Assembly: GCF_047663525.1 (NCBI RefSeq)
Contig: NC_092588.1
Span: forward strand, 42,662,001 to 42,726,000
DNA from: Anas platyrhynchos
Taxonomy: Eukaryota > Chordata > Aves > Anseriformes > Anatidae
DNA: 64,000 nt
Direction: 5' to 3'
Within the stretch, counting starts at the first letter, position 1. Each line of letters begins with the position of its first letter. The position numbers were made by a program, and so were the translations under genes. Of the stretch, positions 1 to 12,965 are shown piece by piece. The notes below the pieces were generated by a model. It saw only the letters and a program-made list of their open reading frames with translations, did not search any database and was not told the origin of the DNA.

Positions 1-2062
1 GCTATATGTGATATTGGGGTTTTGAAGTGTCCAGCAGCTAGACTGAAACAAAAGTATAGCTTGTTTCTATCAATGTTCAGTTCTATTTATTCTTAATATA
101 AAGTGCCAAGAAAATGTTGCCCAAAACAAAAGTAACAGCCTGTCAGCGTGTTTCTGGCACCAGTTCTGGTCTAAGATTCCTTAGTAAAGTCATGGTTTCC
201 TGTGAGAAGGCTGAGATGAAGCCAAATAGGCAATGCTGGGGACTAAGCTAGTGCCAGCAATGTCATCAAGAGAATTTTGTTTGCTTGATCAAGCAATAAT
301 GACTTCATGCCTTTAAGTGCATCAATTGAGAACTCACCATAACAGAAGCATTCTCCCACTTGTGTTTGAGGAGGTCCAAGGTGTGACTGCAGAATATGCA
401 GGGACAAGTCCTGAACACGACAGCATAAGAACTCTTAGAAGCTTCAGAAACTGCAGGTAACATATAGACACCCAAATTCAGCATCAAAAGCAAGAAGTTG
501 GAGTCTTGTTCACAGCACCTCATCTTGACTTAGGCTATGTTGTTTGGTGCCTACAGTTGAAGCAACATTCACCTCATTTCATTATCAAATTCTCATACAC
601 AAATAGCATGTAAAACACAGAAAGAGATTGTACTTTTTACTTTGGATACTGACATTAGAAGGATTGAGTGAAAACATTCAAGGTCTGCACAAAGCTGGCT
701 GGCTGCCTGATACACACAGTGAGGAAAAGCTTTTCCTCCCAGGCTCCATCCCTTCCACGCTGCAGAAATGACCAGAAGGAACGAAGCCATGACTGTTTAG
801 TGGAGAAGACCAAATGATGCCCTGTAAAATTTTGGTTCATTGGTTTTATTTATTTATTAAGGGAAGATGAAGAGGATGCAATATAGTCTTAGTAGCTTAT
901 GATACATTGGTTGTCTTGAACTGGGGAAAAAAATTCTGGCTGCTCAAAAATCCTTGTGTTTGATAAACACAGAGATGGAGTAGCAATTTCAAAGGACTGA
1001 AAGATTACAAGAGAACTGAATTATGTCTACCACATGATCTGGGAAGTAGCATACATCATGAGCCCTAAATTACTATGAAATAATGAGGCTGCAGCAAGCC
1101 TACTACTTATACACAAATTACCTAGCTTGAAGTTAGCCCAGGGCGCCTCCAACACAGTGAAGTCACTATTTGTGGATACAATTTAGAGCACACTGTAGTT
1201 GCCAAGTATCTAGGTCTAAACAACCTTGTTGCTGCTTTGCACCCTTCATATGTATTTAAAAAGTTTTGCAGCCTGAAGGTACTTAAGTGAATACATAAAC
1301 AAGTGACTTGCCCCAAATAAAAGCTGTTTTGTATACTAGTATATCAAGGTATCACTAATTAAAGTTTATTATTAATAATAATAATTAATAAGTTCAATGT
1401 TTTTAAGGCTAGAAATCACTAACTTTAAAATGCTTTATTAATCAAAAAATTTTACATATGTAATCCCTGATACTGTACTAAAAGTCATATTTGATGATGA
1501 CCTCTATCCCTAGCATTGGTCTCTGGATAACTTAGGTGTACCAGATGGCTATTCCATCAATGAAGATCTATGTGGTTTGAAATCTTGCAAATATATTGTA
1601 ATGACATTACAGTGTTTGTTTGAAATTAATTTAAGGAAGAAGAGATTCAGTTTCATTTAGAAGATCAAACATTTCTGCAGAGAGAAAAAAAATAGATCAA
1701 ACCTGGTGCTCCTTTAAGTTTACAGGATAGTGCTTTCCAGTTTGGTAATTCTGCTTTAATATTAATATTTTGTAGCAGTACTGACTCCATGTTGAAGTCC
1801 AAGTTATTTTTCCCTTATACTTTAGATTTCAGGTGGGTTGGAGAGAATAAAAAGACCATCATTCTTCAGATGAGATACAGAAAGATAACAGCTTTCATCT
1901 TTAACTCCTGACAGTCAGTTTTAATACAGGAAAACCATACCAAATTACCTGTCTACTGAGATACTAAGAGTTAAAAAGAATAGCTGTGAATGCAAAAAAT
2001 AGTTTTAGTTTTGAATCCAGTAACAAATGCATTTTGGTAATTACACCTCATGAGAAGTAGGG

Positions 2063-2090
2063 AAAAAAACAAACAAACAAACAAAAAAAC
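2063..2090. repeat. (AAAC)n simple repeat
   Basis: About four AAAC units flanked by A-runs, within intron. Confidence 0.85.
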
Positions 2091-2527
2091 TTATCTGCCA
2101 CCCTTATCATGTGAAATATACTCTCCACATGTCCTAGTGCCTTACGCAAGAGCATAAATAAATACTATGCTACAGCATGACAAAAGCAGCATTGATGTTC
2201 TAGGATAAGAAAGGCATATAATAATGCAATAGTGGACTAATATTGCCTGACATTATTCAGGCAAAATAAAAGATATTTTCATTTTAGACTACCACAATGA
2301 AATATGGTAACTAAGACTTCCCACACCTGTTCTAGTAGCATTTAACAGAAGCAAGTATTGCATGTTTCTGTATAACACAGAGAAACCCTTAGAGTACAGA
2401 TAATCTATTTCATTTTGCATTCTCATCACAGGTTTCCAGTCTTACCTTGTCCTTAGCAAAGAATACTTGATAGCTCACCCCTCTTTTTACCCTCCCCTTC
2501 CCTTCCCGAGTTACCTCACCCACTGAT

Positions 2528-2591
2528 CCCACCAGATTGTGCCAGACAGATCAGCTGAGCCCACCAGATTGTGCTGCATAGGTCACCTGAG
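2528..2591. repeat. Tandem duplication, 32-bp period
   Basis: Two adjacent imperfect copies, each starting CCCACCAGATTGTG and ending in a TCA(G/C)CTGAG-like stretch. Confidence 0.85.
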
Positions 2592-4274
2592 CCTTAAAAA
2601 GACAAAGAACCATTAAGTCTCCTTTCCAGTACAGTAGACAATTAGCTGATATCCAGGCTAAAATGTTGCGAAGTTTTAAAATGCTGTTAGTGGTTACTCA
2701 AGCAGAGTAGCACTGCGCTTAATGCATGGGAAGAGAGAAACACAGCTTTTACTGGGAAGGGCTTACTTCTTCACAGAAAGACAACCTTATACTTTCCATA
2801 CAGATTCTTTATCTTTAACCCATTCACTAAAATACTAGTTTCCTGCTATCATACTCTTGTATAGCTGTTGTTAGCTGTCTCACCAATAAAACACAGTGGT
2901 AGAGACTGAGAAGACTTCAAAGAGGAGGTGTGGTGATATACCCAAAGCGTTTTCCTAAGAAGCAGTAGTTTGTCAACAGGCAAACGGGAAAGGCATCTGA
3001 GCAGACAACAGACCCGAATCCTGTTTTGTCAATACAATGCTAGGTTGTGCAGACAGCACCTTCCACACCATGGTATAAGGAGAACATTGTCCTAGAAGAC
3101 GGAATAACGCAATTCATTTTTGAAGAATTACTTAACCTTGTCTCAGGTTGTTTTCAGGGTCTTGGAGGAAGGTTCTCTGAATTGCAAGTTTTATCTCTTT
3201 ATACACTTTCTGTTATTTTAGACAGAGAACACAAAACACACAAAAGAGTGATACAAGTTTTGCTATCGCCCAACAGAACCATAATTGTCATAAAATGAAA
3301 TTATTTTCAAACTTAAATTTTTATTTAGAGATTTGATGTAATTTTATTAATCAGTGTATTCCTGTATTTCCTGCTCTAACATACAAGTCTCAGTGTCTTT
3401 AGTACTAAAGTCAACATTTCAGTTGTCTGCCACAAAAGAGTTATTTTGTAAATATTAAGACCAGTTCTCAAATCACTATACCTCTCTGCTAATACAGTGC
3501 TGTTTTGTACTAATTCTTTCTTTTTCCTGCTCAGTCACTAATCCTGCTGATATGCAAGGCTATCTCACTCCAGTATTCTTACCTAATTTCTTTTAGCTGT
3601 TCTATTACCTTTAGCCAGTTCTGTGGAAATTTGCTGTTTTATCTCACAGCTGGGGATTCTTCACAGGCTTACAACAGAATAAATCTCTCTTGTTTCTAAG
3701 GGTCCCAGTAGCTTAAAAAGGTCCAAAATAATTATCTTTTTTTTTTCTTCCTCTTTTTTTTTTTTTTTTTCTTTCCTATTATTTACATGACAGTATTTGT
3801 AACTGTGGCAGTATTTCAAAGTTGCACCCTGTTATAAGGAACCAACTAAAGGATGCAGAGCACATTCAGTAAAGAATACATTTGCTCCAGCCTCCGAATC
3901 CCCCAGTAAAATAGAGAGAAAAGAGTAGATCCAAGAGTAGATCCTTTCCTCCCCACCCAGAAGATAACTTCTTTGAATACCACAGTCCCTGCCATGGGGA
4001 CCAAACCAGTGAAATGCTGCTGTATGCAGTTAGACAGATCTTTCCGCACCCCATGAACATTACAGTAATTTGTACTGTCCCCCCTACCCCCCAAAACTGC
4101 TCCACTTATAGGCAACAACACCTCAAAAAAGTATCCTACAATGATGTCTGCAAAAGTAATTTAAAGCTAACAAATATAATTTCTCTCCTGAGGAGTTTCA
4201 GTTCTTCGAAAACCTAAATAAACCTCACCTACTATTTCACCAAATGAGATGAGTCAGCTGTGCTGATTAGTGAA

Positions 4275-5277
4275 TGTATTGGGTTTATGTAGCAGGCAGA
4301 GTCCAGAGTCTGTGAGCAGAGTCCAGCAGCTGCCCCATGTCAGATCAGAGCCAGCTCAAGCTGGCTCCAAAAGGAACCCACTGCTGGCCAGAGCTGAGCC
4401 AGAGCTGAGCAAGCGAGAGACACTGGTAGTAGGGCCTCCATAATTTAAGAAAGGGAAAAACCTGCTGCACAACAGCAGCTAGGCGAGAGGAGTGAGAAGC
4501 AGCCCTGCAGCCCCCAAGGTCAGTGCAGCAGGAGGGCAGGAGGTGCTCCGGGCACACAGCAGCAGTTCCCCTGCAGCCTGTGGAGAGGCCCCTGGTGGAG
4601 CAGGCTGTCCCCCTGCAGCCCATGGGTCCCACATGGAGCAGATCTCCACGCTGCAGCCCCCCCATGGGTGGAGGAGCCCCCGGTGGAGCAGGTGGATGTG
4701 GCCTGGAGGAGGCTGCGGCCCATGGAGAGCCCCCGCAAGAGCAGGGGTCTGGGGGGAGCTGCTGCCCACCCGTGGGGGACCCGTGCTGGAGCAGTTTGCT
4801 CCTGGGGGATGGATGGACCCTGTGGTACAGTGCCGTGTGGGAGTAGTGCTTGAAGAGCTGCTGCCTGTGGGCAGCCCCTGCAGGCTCAGTTCAGGAAGGA
4901 TGGCATCCCGTGGGAGGGCAGAGAGTGACCGTGAAGGAGCAGTGGAGATGAAGTGTTAGGGACTGACCACATGCCCCATTCCCTGGTTCCCCTGTGCCGC
5001 TCAAGGGGAGGAGGTGGAATAGGGTGGATGGGGGGAAGATGTTTCTAATTTTCTTGTAGTTTCTCACTGCTCTAGTCTGAAATAAAAGGCAAAAGATTAT
5101 ATTGATCTTCCTATGCTGAGTCTGTTTTGGCTGTTGTGATAACTGTTGAGTGTTCTCCCTGTCTTTATCTCAACCCTTGAGCCCTTTCAATAGGAGGGGG
5201 AGAAAATACAAAGGAAGAGGGGGAGTGTGAGAGCGGTTGTAGTGGAATTAGCCACCCTGCAGGGCAAAACCATAACA
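4275..5277 (+). mobile_element. Endogenous retrovirus solo LTR
   Basis: This is a roughly 1.0-kb element bounded by TGT...ACA, the canonical retroviral LTR ends. Its U3-like part (about 4480-4930) is GC-rich and internally repetitive (repeated GGTGGAGCAGG and CTGCAGCCC blocks) inside AT-rich intron. A polyadenylation signal AATAAA at 5081-5086 sets plus orientation, antisense to CHST9. The flanking five bases are GTGAA on the left and GGGAA on the right, a 4/5 match consistent with a decayed target duplication. I recognise the block around CTGCTGCCTGTGGGCAGCCC as a common avian ERV LTR type, but the family name is not certain. No gag, pol or env reading frame adjoins it, so it is a solo LTR left by LTR-LTR recombination. 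Confidence 0.8.
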
Positions 5278-7721
5278 GGGAATAATACCCATGTTGCTTT
5301 TATTTTGAATGACCAGACTTGACTTGAATTTCCACAGAGTCAGCTATGTGGTATGAAACTCCTCATACCATACTGAACATGCAGGTTTAGTGCTCTCTTC
5401 TACAATTTAACATCCTACCTGCACATACTGAATTTTGTGGTGATACCTAATGCATTGAGGTTCTCCACATAAGTAACAATGTCTTATTTTCATTACACTT
5501 CTGGCCTTACAACTTACACTCAATTATCTGCCAGTCAGCTGAAACTCTAAGTTGCCCTTTTCTAAGGGGCAAGAAGAGCTTTTGTTTCACAGACATTACC
5601 AAGGTATGTCTGACTTCATTGCTCTTTACACTCCTCATTTAACAAATCAAACAAAATCAGTTTCCTGTAACAACGGGTGCAGTGAAGTCTTTTCTTTGTG
5701 CATACATTTTTCCTATGAGATTCCTGTTTCTGCTATTGCACACTTCAAGTTCATTCCTTTCACTATTTGCTTGGACATACAGAGGGGCCTTCAAGTGTCT
5801 ACACCTCACTGGCTCTGCACACAACTCCCAAGAATTACCAGCTTTCTGCAACAAGAGCAAGATTTTAGGTAAAACTACCAGCATATTTTCCAGAGCTACA
5901 GTCTATGCCCTGTTAACAGCAAAACCCTGAATTCTTGGCATACTCTGAGTTTGGAAAGTTGAGCTTTTCTTCTACTTTAATTGAAAAGGACTTCTCTCAG
6001 ATAGTTAGTTTGTCCTTCTCAGCCTTTGTTACCTTCACGCCTCACAAAATATGTCTCCTTATTTGGAAAACACTCTGTCTGAACTCCACTCCAGTTCCAC
6101 CTGACAGCATCCCTCTGTACTTTCTGTCCAAAGAACCCCTGTTCCACTGGCTCCAGAGATCTGGCCTCAATATACTGTATTTAGGCTCTGATTGCCATGA
6201 CCTGTTCATATGAGAAGAACTGCAGTCTGAGCTGGCAATCATAATTAAAGCTACAAATATATTTGATATCAAAAAGCAAAAGACTCTAACAGAACTGTGC
6301 CACATAGTAAAATAAATGCAAGAAGTTTTATTTTTATTATTTTATTGTAATTTTTATTTACCTCTAGAGCATACAAATCTTAGGGTATACTTTGAATCAC
6401 ACTTTAGATTCAGTTATTGTTAATTGCAAACATAAAGGTCATAGTATGGTCTATACATCTTCAAAATTTTTATTAAAGTAGCACAGATCACTAATTTAAT
6501 TAGTCATATCTGCAGTGCTATTTTTCTCCCACTGCCCTCCCTCTCTATAGCATTTCAGATTCACAGTACTTTTTTCCTCCTCTGTAGCAATTCTGTAATT
6601 CATTCACAGAAATAACAAGGTAAAAAGAACAAAGGCTGTCATTTTTTTCTAGGAAGTACCATCATAACATACAACCATCACCATACCTACTAATGGAAAA
6701 CATCAGAATAGGACCCAGTCTGATTACCAGTACCTTTTAAAGCAAATTTTAAGAATCAACATCCATGCTGCTAATACCTGCCTTAAGCTAATGTTTGAAA
6801 TTGCTGAAAGTCAAAGATGCCAAGAGTAGGAAGATGCTATCAAACTCCCATAATGTCCTGCAGTTTTTTCCAAGCCAAGAGTTTTTACTGCTGCTCATGA
6901 AAACAAAAGGAACAAACAACTCTGAAGAATAAAATACTGAAGAAAAAAAAAGACAACTACAAGATCATAAAAATCAGAATCAAACTTTTCAATATGGTTA
7001 GTCCCCTACATACTAGCAAAGTCACACCACTAAGATGCAGGGAAAGGAAACACTAACTGAACATCAACAAAGACATTCTATCCTTTGGCTTAGATGTTTC
7101 CTCAAAAGGGAAAGGAATATACCACCATCTTCTTTCTAAGGGAAAAGGAAGGGGAGGCTTAAAAGCCCACTTGTAATCCAAGGTTCCAACATCCAGTGAG
7201 GAAATTAGAAAACTTACAATTTTACATTCCATGTATAAGAAAACATGAACTTGGTTGGATTTTGCCTCTCAGGTTTCTTTTAAACAACGGGATAATTTTT
7301 AAACTGATTTAGAAAGCCCTTATGGAAAGCTTGAATTACTGCTAAGTTGTTTTATCCAAATTATGTATTTTTAAGATCCCCAAATATTGGATGCATAAAC
7401 TACTTATGTTTAGAGACCCAAAAGGAACAAGAATAGCATTTTAACTGCTTTGTTTCTATATACCCTCATGCTCCTATGACTTTACAGAGAAGCTCAGTAA
7501 CCCATAAAAAATGTAATATAACAAAATAATGATGGTTAAATGCTTCTCCTTTTTTTTTTTTTTTTTTTTTGCTGTCTGGTTTTGTAAGGAGTAGGAGTAA
7601 CAAAAACACTTTAAAATTCATTATTTCTGCAGCACCTATAAGCAAAGAGTATTTTTTTTTTTTTTTTAAATCAGCCAAACAACCACCAAACAACCAGAAG
7701 TTTGAAATTAATTAAAACTTA
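5278..7721 (-). other. CHST9: CHST9 intron, no gene
   Basis: AT-rich intronic DNA between the LTR and a CR1 fragment. It includes two T-homopolymer tracts (about 7549-7570 and 7652-7667) just outside the CR1 boundary. No exon or further repeat family was recognised. Confidence 0.5.
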
Positions 7722-8995
7722 TGCTGGTCCATCCTCTGGCCGAGCCATCCAGCCAGTTTTTAACCCAAAAAAGTGTATCTGTCCAAGCCATGGGCTGCCA
7801 GCTTCTACAGGAGAATACTATGGGAGACCCACGTCAACGGCTTTGCTGAAGTCTAGGTTGACTACATCAACAGCCTTTCCCTCACCCACCAGGCAGGTCG
7901 CCCAGTCATAAAAGGAGAAGGAGGCTGGCCAGGCAAGACTTGCCTTTCATGAAGCTGTGTTGGCTGGGACTGATCCCCTGGTTGTCTTGCATATGCTGTG
8001 TGAATGCACTCAAGATGATCTTTTCCATAAAGTTCCTTAGATCAGGGTAAACCAGGGTCAGGCTGACACGCCTGTGGTTCCCCGGATCCTCCTTATCGCC
8101 CTTCTTATAGATGGGTGTCACATTACTAAGTCTCCAGTCACCTGGGACCTCTCCAGTTGAGCATGACTATTGAGAGATGACAGAAAACAGATCGACAATC
8201 ACATCCACCAGCTCCCTCAGCACCCTTGGGTGGATCCCATCTGGCCCCATGGACTTGTGATAGTCCAGGTGGGGCACATGTAGACAGATGTAAGAAGGCA
8301 TTAAGAACCTCAGCCTTTTCCTTATCCTCAGTAGTCATGTTCCCCACTGCATCCAGTAACGGCTGGAGATTCTCACTGCCCCTCCTCTTACTGTTAATAT
8401 AGTTGTATAAACATTTATTTATTTATTTATCTTTTACCACAGTGGCCAGGTTGAGCTCATGCTGGGCTTTAACCTTTCTGATTTTTTCCTTGTATATACT
8501 AGCATCTTCTTTTTACTTTCCCTGAGTTGCCTGCCCCTTCTTCCGCTAGACCTAAACTCTCTTTTTCTCCTGGAGACTCAGCAAAAGTTCCCTGTTCAGC
8601 CAAGCTGGTCTACTTCCCTGCCAGCTCATCTTACAGCATGCAGGGACAGCCTGCTCCTGTGCCTTGAAGACTTCCTTCTCAAGGAGTGTCCAGTCTTCCT
8701 GGACTCCTCTGCCCTCCCGGACTGACTCCCAAGGGACCCTCCGTACCAGTGCCCTGAACATTTCACTCTGCCCTCTGGAAGTCCAAGGCAGCAGTTTTAC
8801 TGACCCCTCTCCTGACTTTGCCATGAATAGAGAACTCTACAAGTGCATGGTTACTCTGCCCAAGACAGTTCCCCACCACCACATCTCCCACCAGTCCTTC
8901 TCTGTTCATGAACAGCAGGTGTAATGGGGCAACCCCAGTAGGCTCACTAACCAGCTCTGTTTTCTTCCCAGTGTTCCAAGATCCTACTGCATTTC
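7722..8995 (-). mobile_element. CR1 LINE fragment, internal ORF2 portion
   Basis: Reading the minus strand from about 8990 downward gives broken CR1 ORF2: a segment with GRGVQEDWTLLEKEV and RPAWLNREL (8552-8824), one with MTTEDKEKAEVLNAF (8138-8347) and a reverse-transcriptase part with TPIYKKGDKEDPGNHR, FMEKIILSAFTQHM and FMKGKSCL (7906-8121). It continues through the sequence for DFSKA to a WLDGRA-like stretch near 7730. Frameshifts and stops separate the pieces, so it is dead. The 3' half of the reverse transcriptase and the 3'UTR are missing, unlike the usual 5'-truncated copies. It is closely similar to the inner CR1 at 31524-32600. Confidence 0.85.
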
Positions 8996-9041
8996 TAGGT
9001 TTAAAGGGACAAGAAACTATGCATAGAATAGTGTGTACATG

Positions 9042-9064
9042 TGTATCTATATCTATCTATCTGT
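9042..9064. repeat. (ATCT)n simple repeat
   Basis: Short interrupted run of TATC/ATCT units just right of the minus-strand CR1 fragment. Confidence 0.8.
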
Positions 9065-11087
9065 CTTAATACCAAACAACACAGCAGTGAAACATAGCCC
9101 AGCTGTTTCAGTTAATGGAATCTCCTAGCCAAAATTAACTGCTGTTGCAATTTGCCCATTTTGAGTTAGGACAGTTAATTTTCCTTCTGCTTTGTATTGT
9201 GGACTCAGTATGTGCATCCTATCCATCTCTTACTACATTTATTTCCACATTGTGAGGTGCAGGGATTATCTGCAGAAACTACAGAGCTATTAAGTTCCTC
9301 TTGAACAAGCAAAAGAACTGGCTTTGTACGAATGGCTTCTCCACTTTGTCTACACAAGATAGAGTCATTTTCTAGACTCCTAGTGTCCTTCTGTACTGCT
9401 GCCCACTTGGAAGGACAATGTAGACCTTAAAAAATGTAAAATAGTTGCACATCTTTTAAGCCATGCATGCATGAAATGGCTGGCTTAGAAAGAAAGTAGA
9501 ATAACATTCAAGGTAGAATATTACCCCTAATCAAGATCTGTGTATGCAAATCCTCTGCACCATTTCAGATTTTATGTTCTGTAACTTCGTAAGTAAATTT
9601 ATCTTGATAATGGTTTCTAGGTAGACTTCTCTGAAACTTCAGTGTCCATGGACAGAGGGCATTAAAATCTGTAGTTCCAACTACCAAGAAACCAAAAGCC
9701 TTAAAAGACTAAGCCAGATACCAGAACTAGCAACTGAAGCCACAAACAGGAAAATGCCTCCAGAGGCGAAATACCATTTATTTTTAATTTAAACTCAGAA
9801 TTAATTTTCCTGTTCAAACTGAATTGCTGCTGCGGGAAGTATGGTATTTCTAACTACATTATTTATGCCCTTTCAGGGCAGTACAAGAGGACACATACAA
9901 ATAGCCATGCTTTGTATTTTTGATTAATAGTAAGAATGCCTTATTTTTTTCCCTACTTTAATTATTGGTATAACCGGACTCCTTTTTCACTTTAGCTTGC
10001 ATTGTCAACATTTTCTTTTAATGAATTTTTGTACAAAATAATATCCTAGTAGTATTAACACACTTACATAAAAGTAGAAGATAATTTGAGGCTCTTGGGT
10101 GCAGATTAGGAAAGCAGAGGAAGTGAACACACTTAAGTTAACTCACTCTTCTTTATTAATTAGTGTCTGTTGGTTCTGAATATTTTTCTTCTCCTACTTT
10201 AAAATATCTTATTATACATAGCTGTCAAAATGAAAATTATAAAAAAAATAACATTCTGCCTCAGGAATTGAAGAGGAATGGGAGAATGAAAAGAAACAGT
10301 GAAAGCTGTCAAACAGATACAAATAATACTCAAAGAATTATGGGTGGTACTTTGGATTTTGCATATAGAATTTAAGAGCTTTGTCTTGGGAAGATATATT
10401 CTTGATACTAAGAAGCATCCACAGCAATTATCCAATTGTGCTGTTAAACAATACAAATGATCATCTATACCACTGCAAGGTTTTCCACAATCTTTGCTCT
10501 GCTCTTCGCCCCTTTAGAACAATCCTTCAATCCAGTTACGTGTTTACATATAAAATGCGTAGAAGACACAAACAAGACCATGTATTTTTCTCTATTAGGC
10601 TCAAAATCATCAAAAATGTATCTACTTTGCTTTTGAGCAACAAAAAGGGAAATGGAAAAGGGTAAAAACTTGCTATATGCAAAAGTATCCAGACACTATT
10701 AGGACAATCTACCTGATCCAAAGTGCTTAAATATTAATATGACACCACGTTCCCCCCAAAAATGTAAACATACAATATAGATCTATGACATGTAAATAGT
10801 ATTTAAGGCTTATGAAACAACTCTCTTAGACCACTGTGATTAGCATTAATGCCTTTAACATAAACAGCATTGAAACATCTTCCACCACCTGTCTTTCAGA
10901 GGCAGATGATGCTAGAATACAAGACTATAAGCTTTGTATATGATTCCAGCTTAATTGGGAAACAATAAATTGTGTTTTTTCCTTTTGGTTCTTAAATACA
11001 TGTATATTCCATTAAAAGGCAAGTGACTTACAGATACTGACATAATATTTATTTAAAGTCTATTTGAAAAGTTATTAGACTTAATTT

Positions 11088-11106
11088 TGTGTGTGTGTGT
11101 GCGTGT
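11088..11106. repeat. (TG)n microsatellite
   Basis: About nine TG units with one interruption (GCGTG) at the right. Confidence 0.85.
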
Positions 11107-12932
11107 TTAATATTTTAAAATCATGCAATGCAAAGTAAGTTTATTTTTTTATTATTAATATTTGGCTTTATTCAGTTAAATATGCAAGAACGTATAGAAC
11201 CAGGAAATTTGAGATGGTGAAAAGAACTGGCTTCTAAATGCAGTAAAATAAATATTAATACTGGCACAACAATGACTGGCAGTTCTTAAACTAGAATGAA
11301 TAAGAAAATATGTATACATGTTACATTTTATGGACCACCTGTCAGCTTCACAACCAGATCTACTGTACACTGGCCATTATAATTTACAAGAAATCATTTT
11401 TATCTGACTAGACATTTTGATTAGATAAATGAATTGTTTACAGAATTTTGTAAACAATGAAAGCAGAGCATAAACCCCGAAGAACAGCAAAATATCGTAT
11501 TTTTGGATTTCATTCATTTTCATAGTTACTAAAAGGAAATGGGATAAAGGAAATATAATTAATCTGTGAAGAAGTTCTCTTGCCTTTGTAAGCAAGGGTC
11601 GCAAACAACAAACAAAGAAACCTCCCTTGAACCTAAGATGGTATGTCCCAGTTAGTATGAGATCCAAATACCACAGGAATCCTGTAAAGTAGGAACTGGT
11701 GTTGATCCCACTTTGTAGACTGTGAATTGTGGGCATAGAAGATTTTTCTATTGTTGAAGGTTTTTCAGGAAATCTAGGCTAAGTTCAGACAGAATGCATT
11801 ATCACCCACCTTATTAAAGTCCTTGGTTAAGATGTCCCCCTTCCTTGCACAATGAGAAGAGGTAAAGGTGTTTGATGTAAATCTCTTGATTTACTGTTCA
11901 CCAGGTAAGCTCACTGCACATTAGAGGAAAACCACACACCTTCATAAAACACAAAGAAACTTCCTGAGCGCTTAATAGCTTAAAGAGGATGAAACATACT
12001 CCATATTCCCTCTCACAGTATTTCATATATCAGATCTAATTTGCATTATTTTTTCCCCACTATTGCAGAAAGCATTTGCTTTTTTTTTTTTCCCCCCTCA
12101 GTTCTTGAGCTGGCATTTGAAAATGATCTTAAAAAACATAACCTTGAACTACAGACCATACAAAGGGTTAAATAAGCTGTGTAACCACAGAAGAACCTGG
12201 CAAACCTTTGCAGTTTTATATAACCAAGCAACATGAAACCTCCTTTCTATTCTTGGCTAGATTTCCTTTGCACACCCTGTTTAAAATGTTTATATAGAGA
12301 ACACACAAACTCTAGTATCTCTGGGGGGTATTCACAAGGCTAATTTTAGGCAGAAGAAACCAGTCTCTTTCTAGATTCTCTCTAAAGCCATTGGAAAGAC
12401 AGTGGCTCCAACGGAGATATTCAGAAAATGATAATTAAGCTGGATTTGTAATTGCAAGTAGCAATCCAACAGAAGAAAACAAAACAAAAACAACAAAACC
12501 ACCACACAATGTTATTTTGAACCTTTAAGCTAGTAACTCACCTGCCTCTGGATCTGCCTGCTCTCAGCCCATTTTCAGCCTTACCCAGAGGACTTTTCCT
12601 GATCCTCCCAGTTTGTTCATGCTGCAAACAACTAGTGCTACCAACTCTCTGGCACAGCCTTGGTCCAAACTAGTATGTGACATCAACCTCACTGGTAATT
12701 CACTGCTGAACCCAAACCTCAAATTATCTTGCAGGGCAAAAGGAAGCATATTTCTCTCCACCAATCACAGCAGTCAGCAAAACTACCCTAACAACCCTGA
12801 TGTTTCTTTTAGAAATGTTCTCCTACACATCTTATCTCCTGCTTTCTCCTATATGTCATGACAGATGTGACTACACATAACATGCAAGTCATGATTTGAA
12901 ACCTCTTTACATCTTTCTTAATTAAGCTCTGT

Positions 12933-12965
12933 AAAAAAAATAAAAATAAATAAATAAAATAAAAA
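12933..12965. repeat. (AAAT)n simple repeat
   Basis: A8 followed by several TAAA/TAAAA units. Confidence 0.85.

Larger units (their letters stand above)
1..4274 (-). other. CHST9: CHST9 intron sequence, left edge
   Basis: The region is AT-rich non-coding DNA. It includes an (AAAC)n run (2063-2090), a 32-bp tandem duplication (2528-2591) and T-rich tracts near 3737-3775. Open frames are short, lack recognisable domains, and several use non-ATG starts. No exon is supported. Membership of the CHST9 intron is inferred from the exon to the right and the lack of any other gene. Confidence 0.5.

Noticed and set aside
4492..4959. A 155-codon plus-strand open frame and overlapping frames in the GC-rich part near 4.5-5.0 kb
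   Set aside because: They lie in the U3-like part of the solo LTR, begin at GTG or lack domains, and several frames on both strands are open at once because of GC content.
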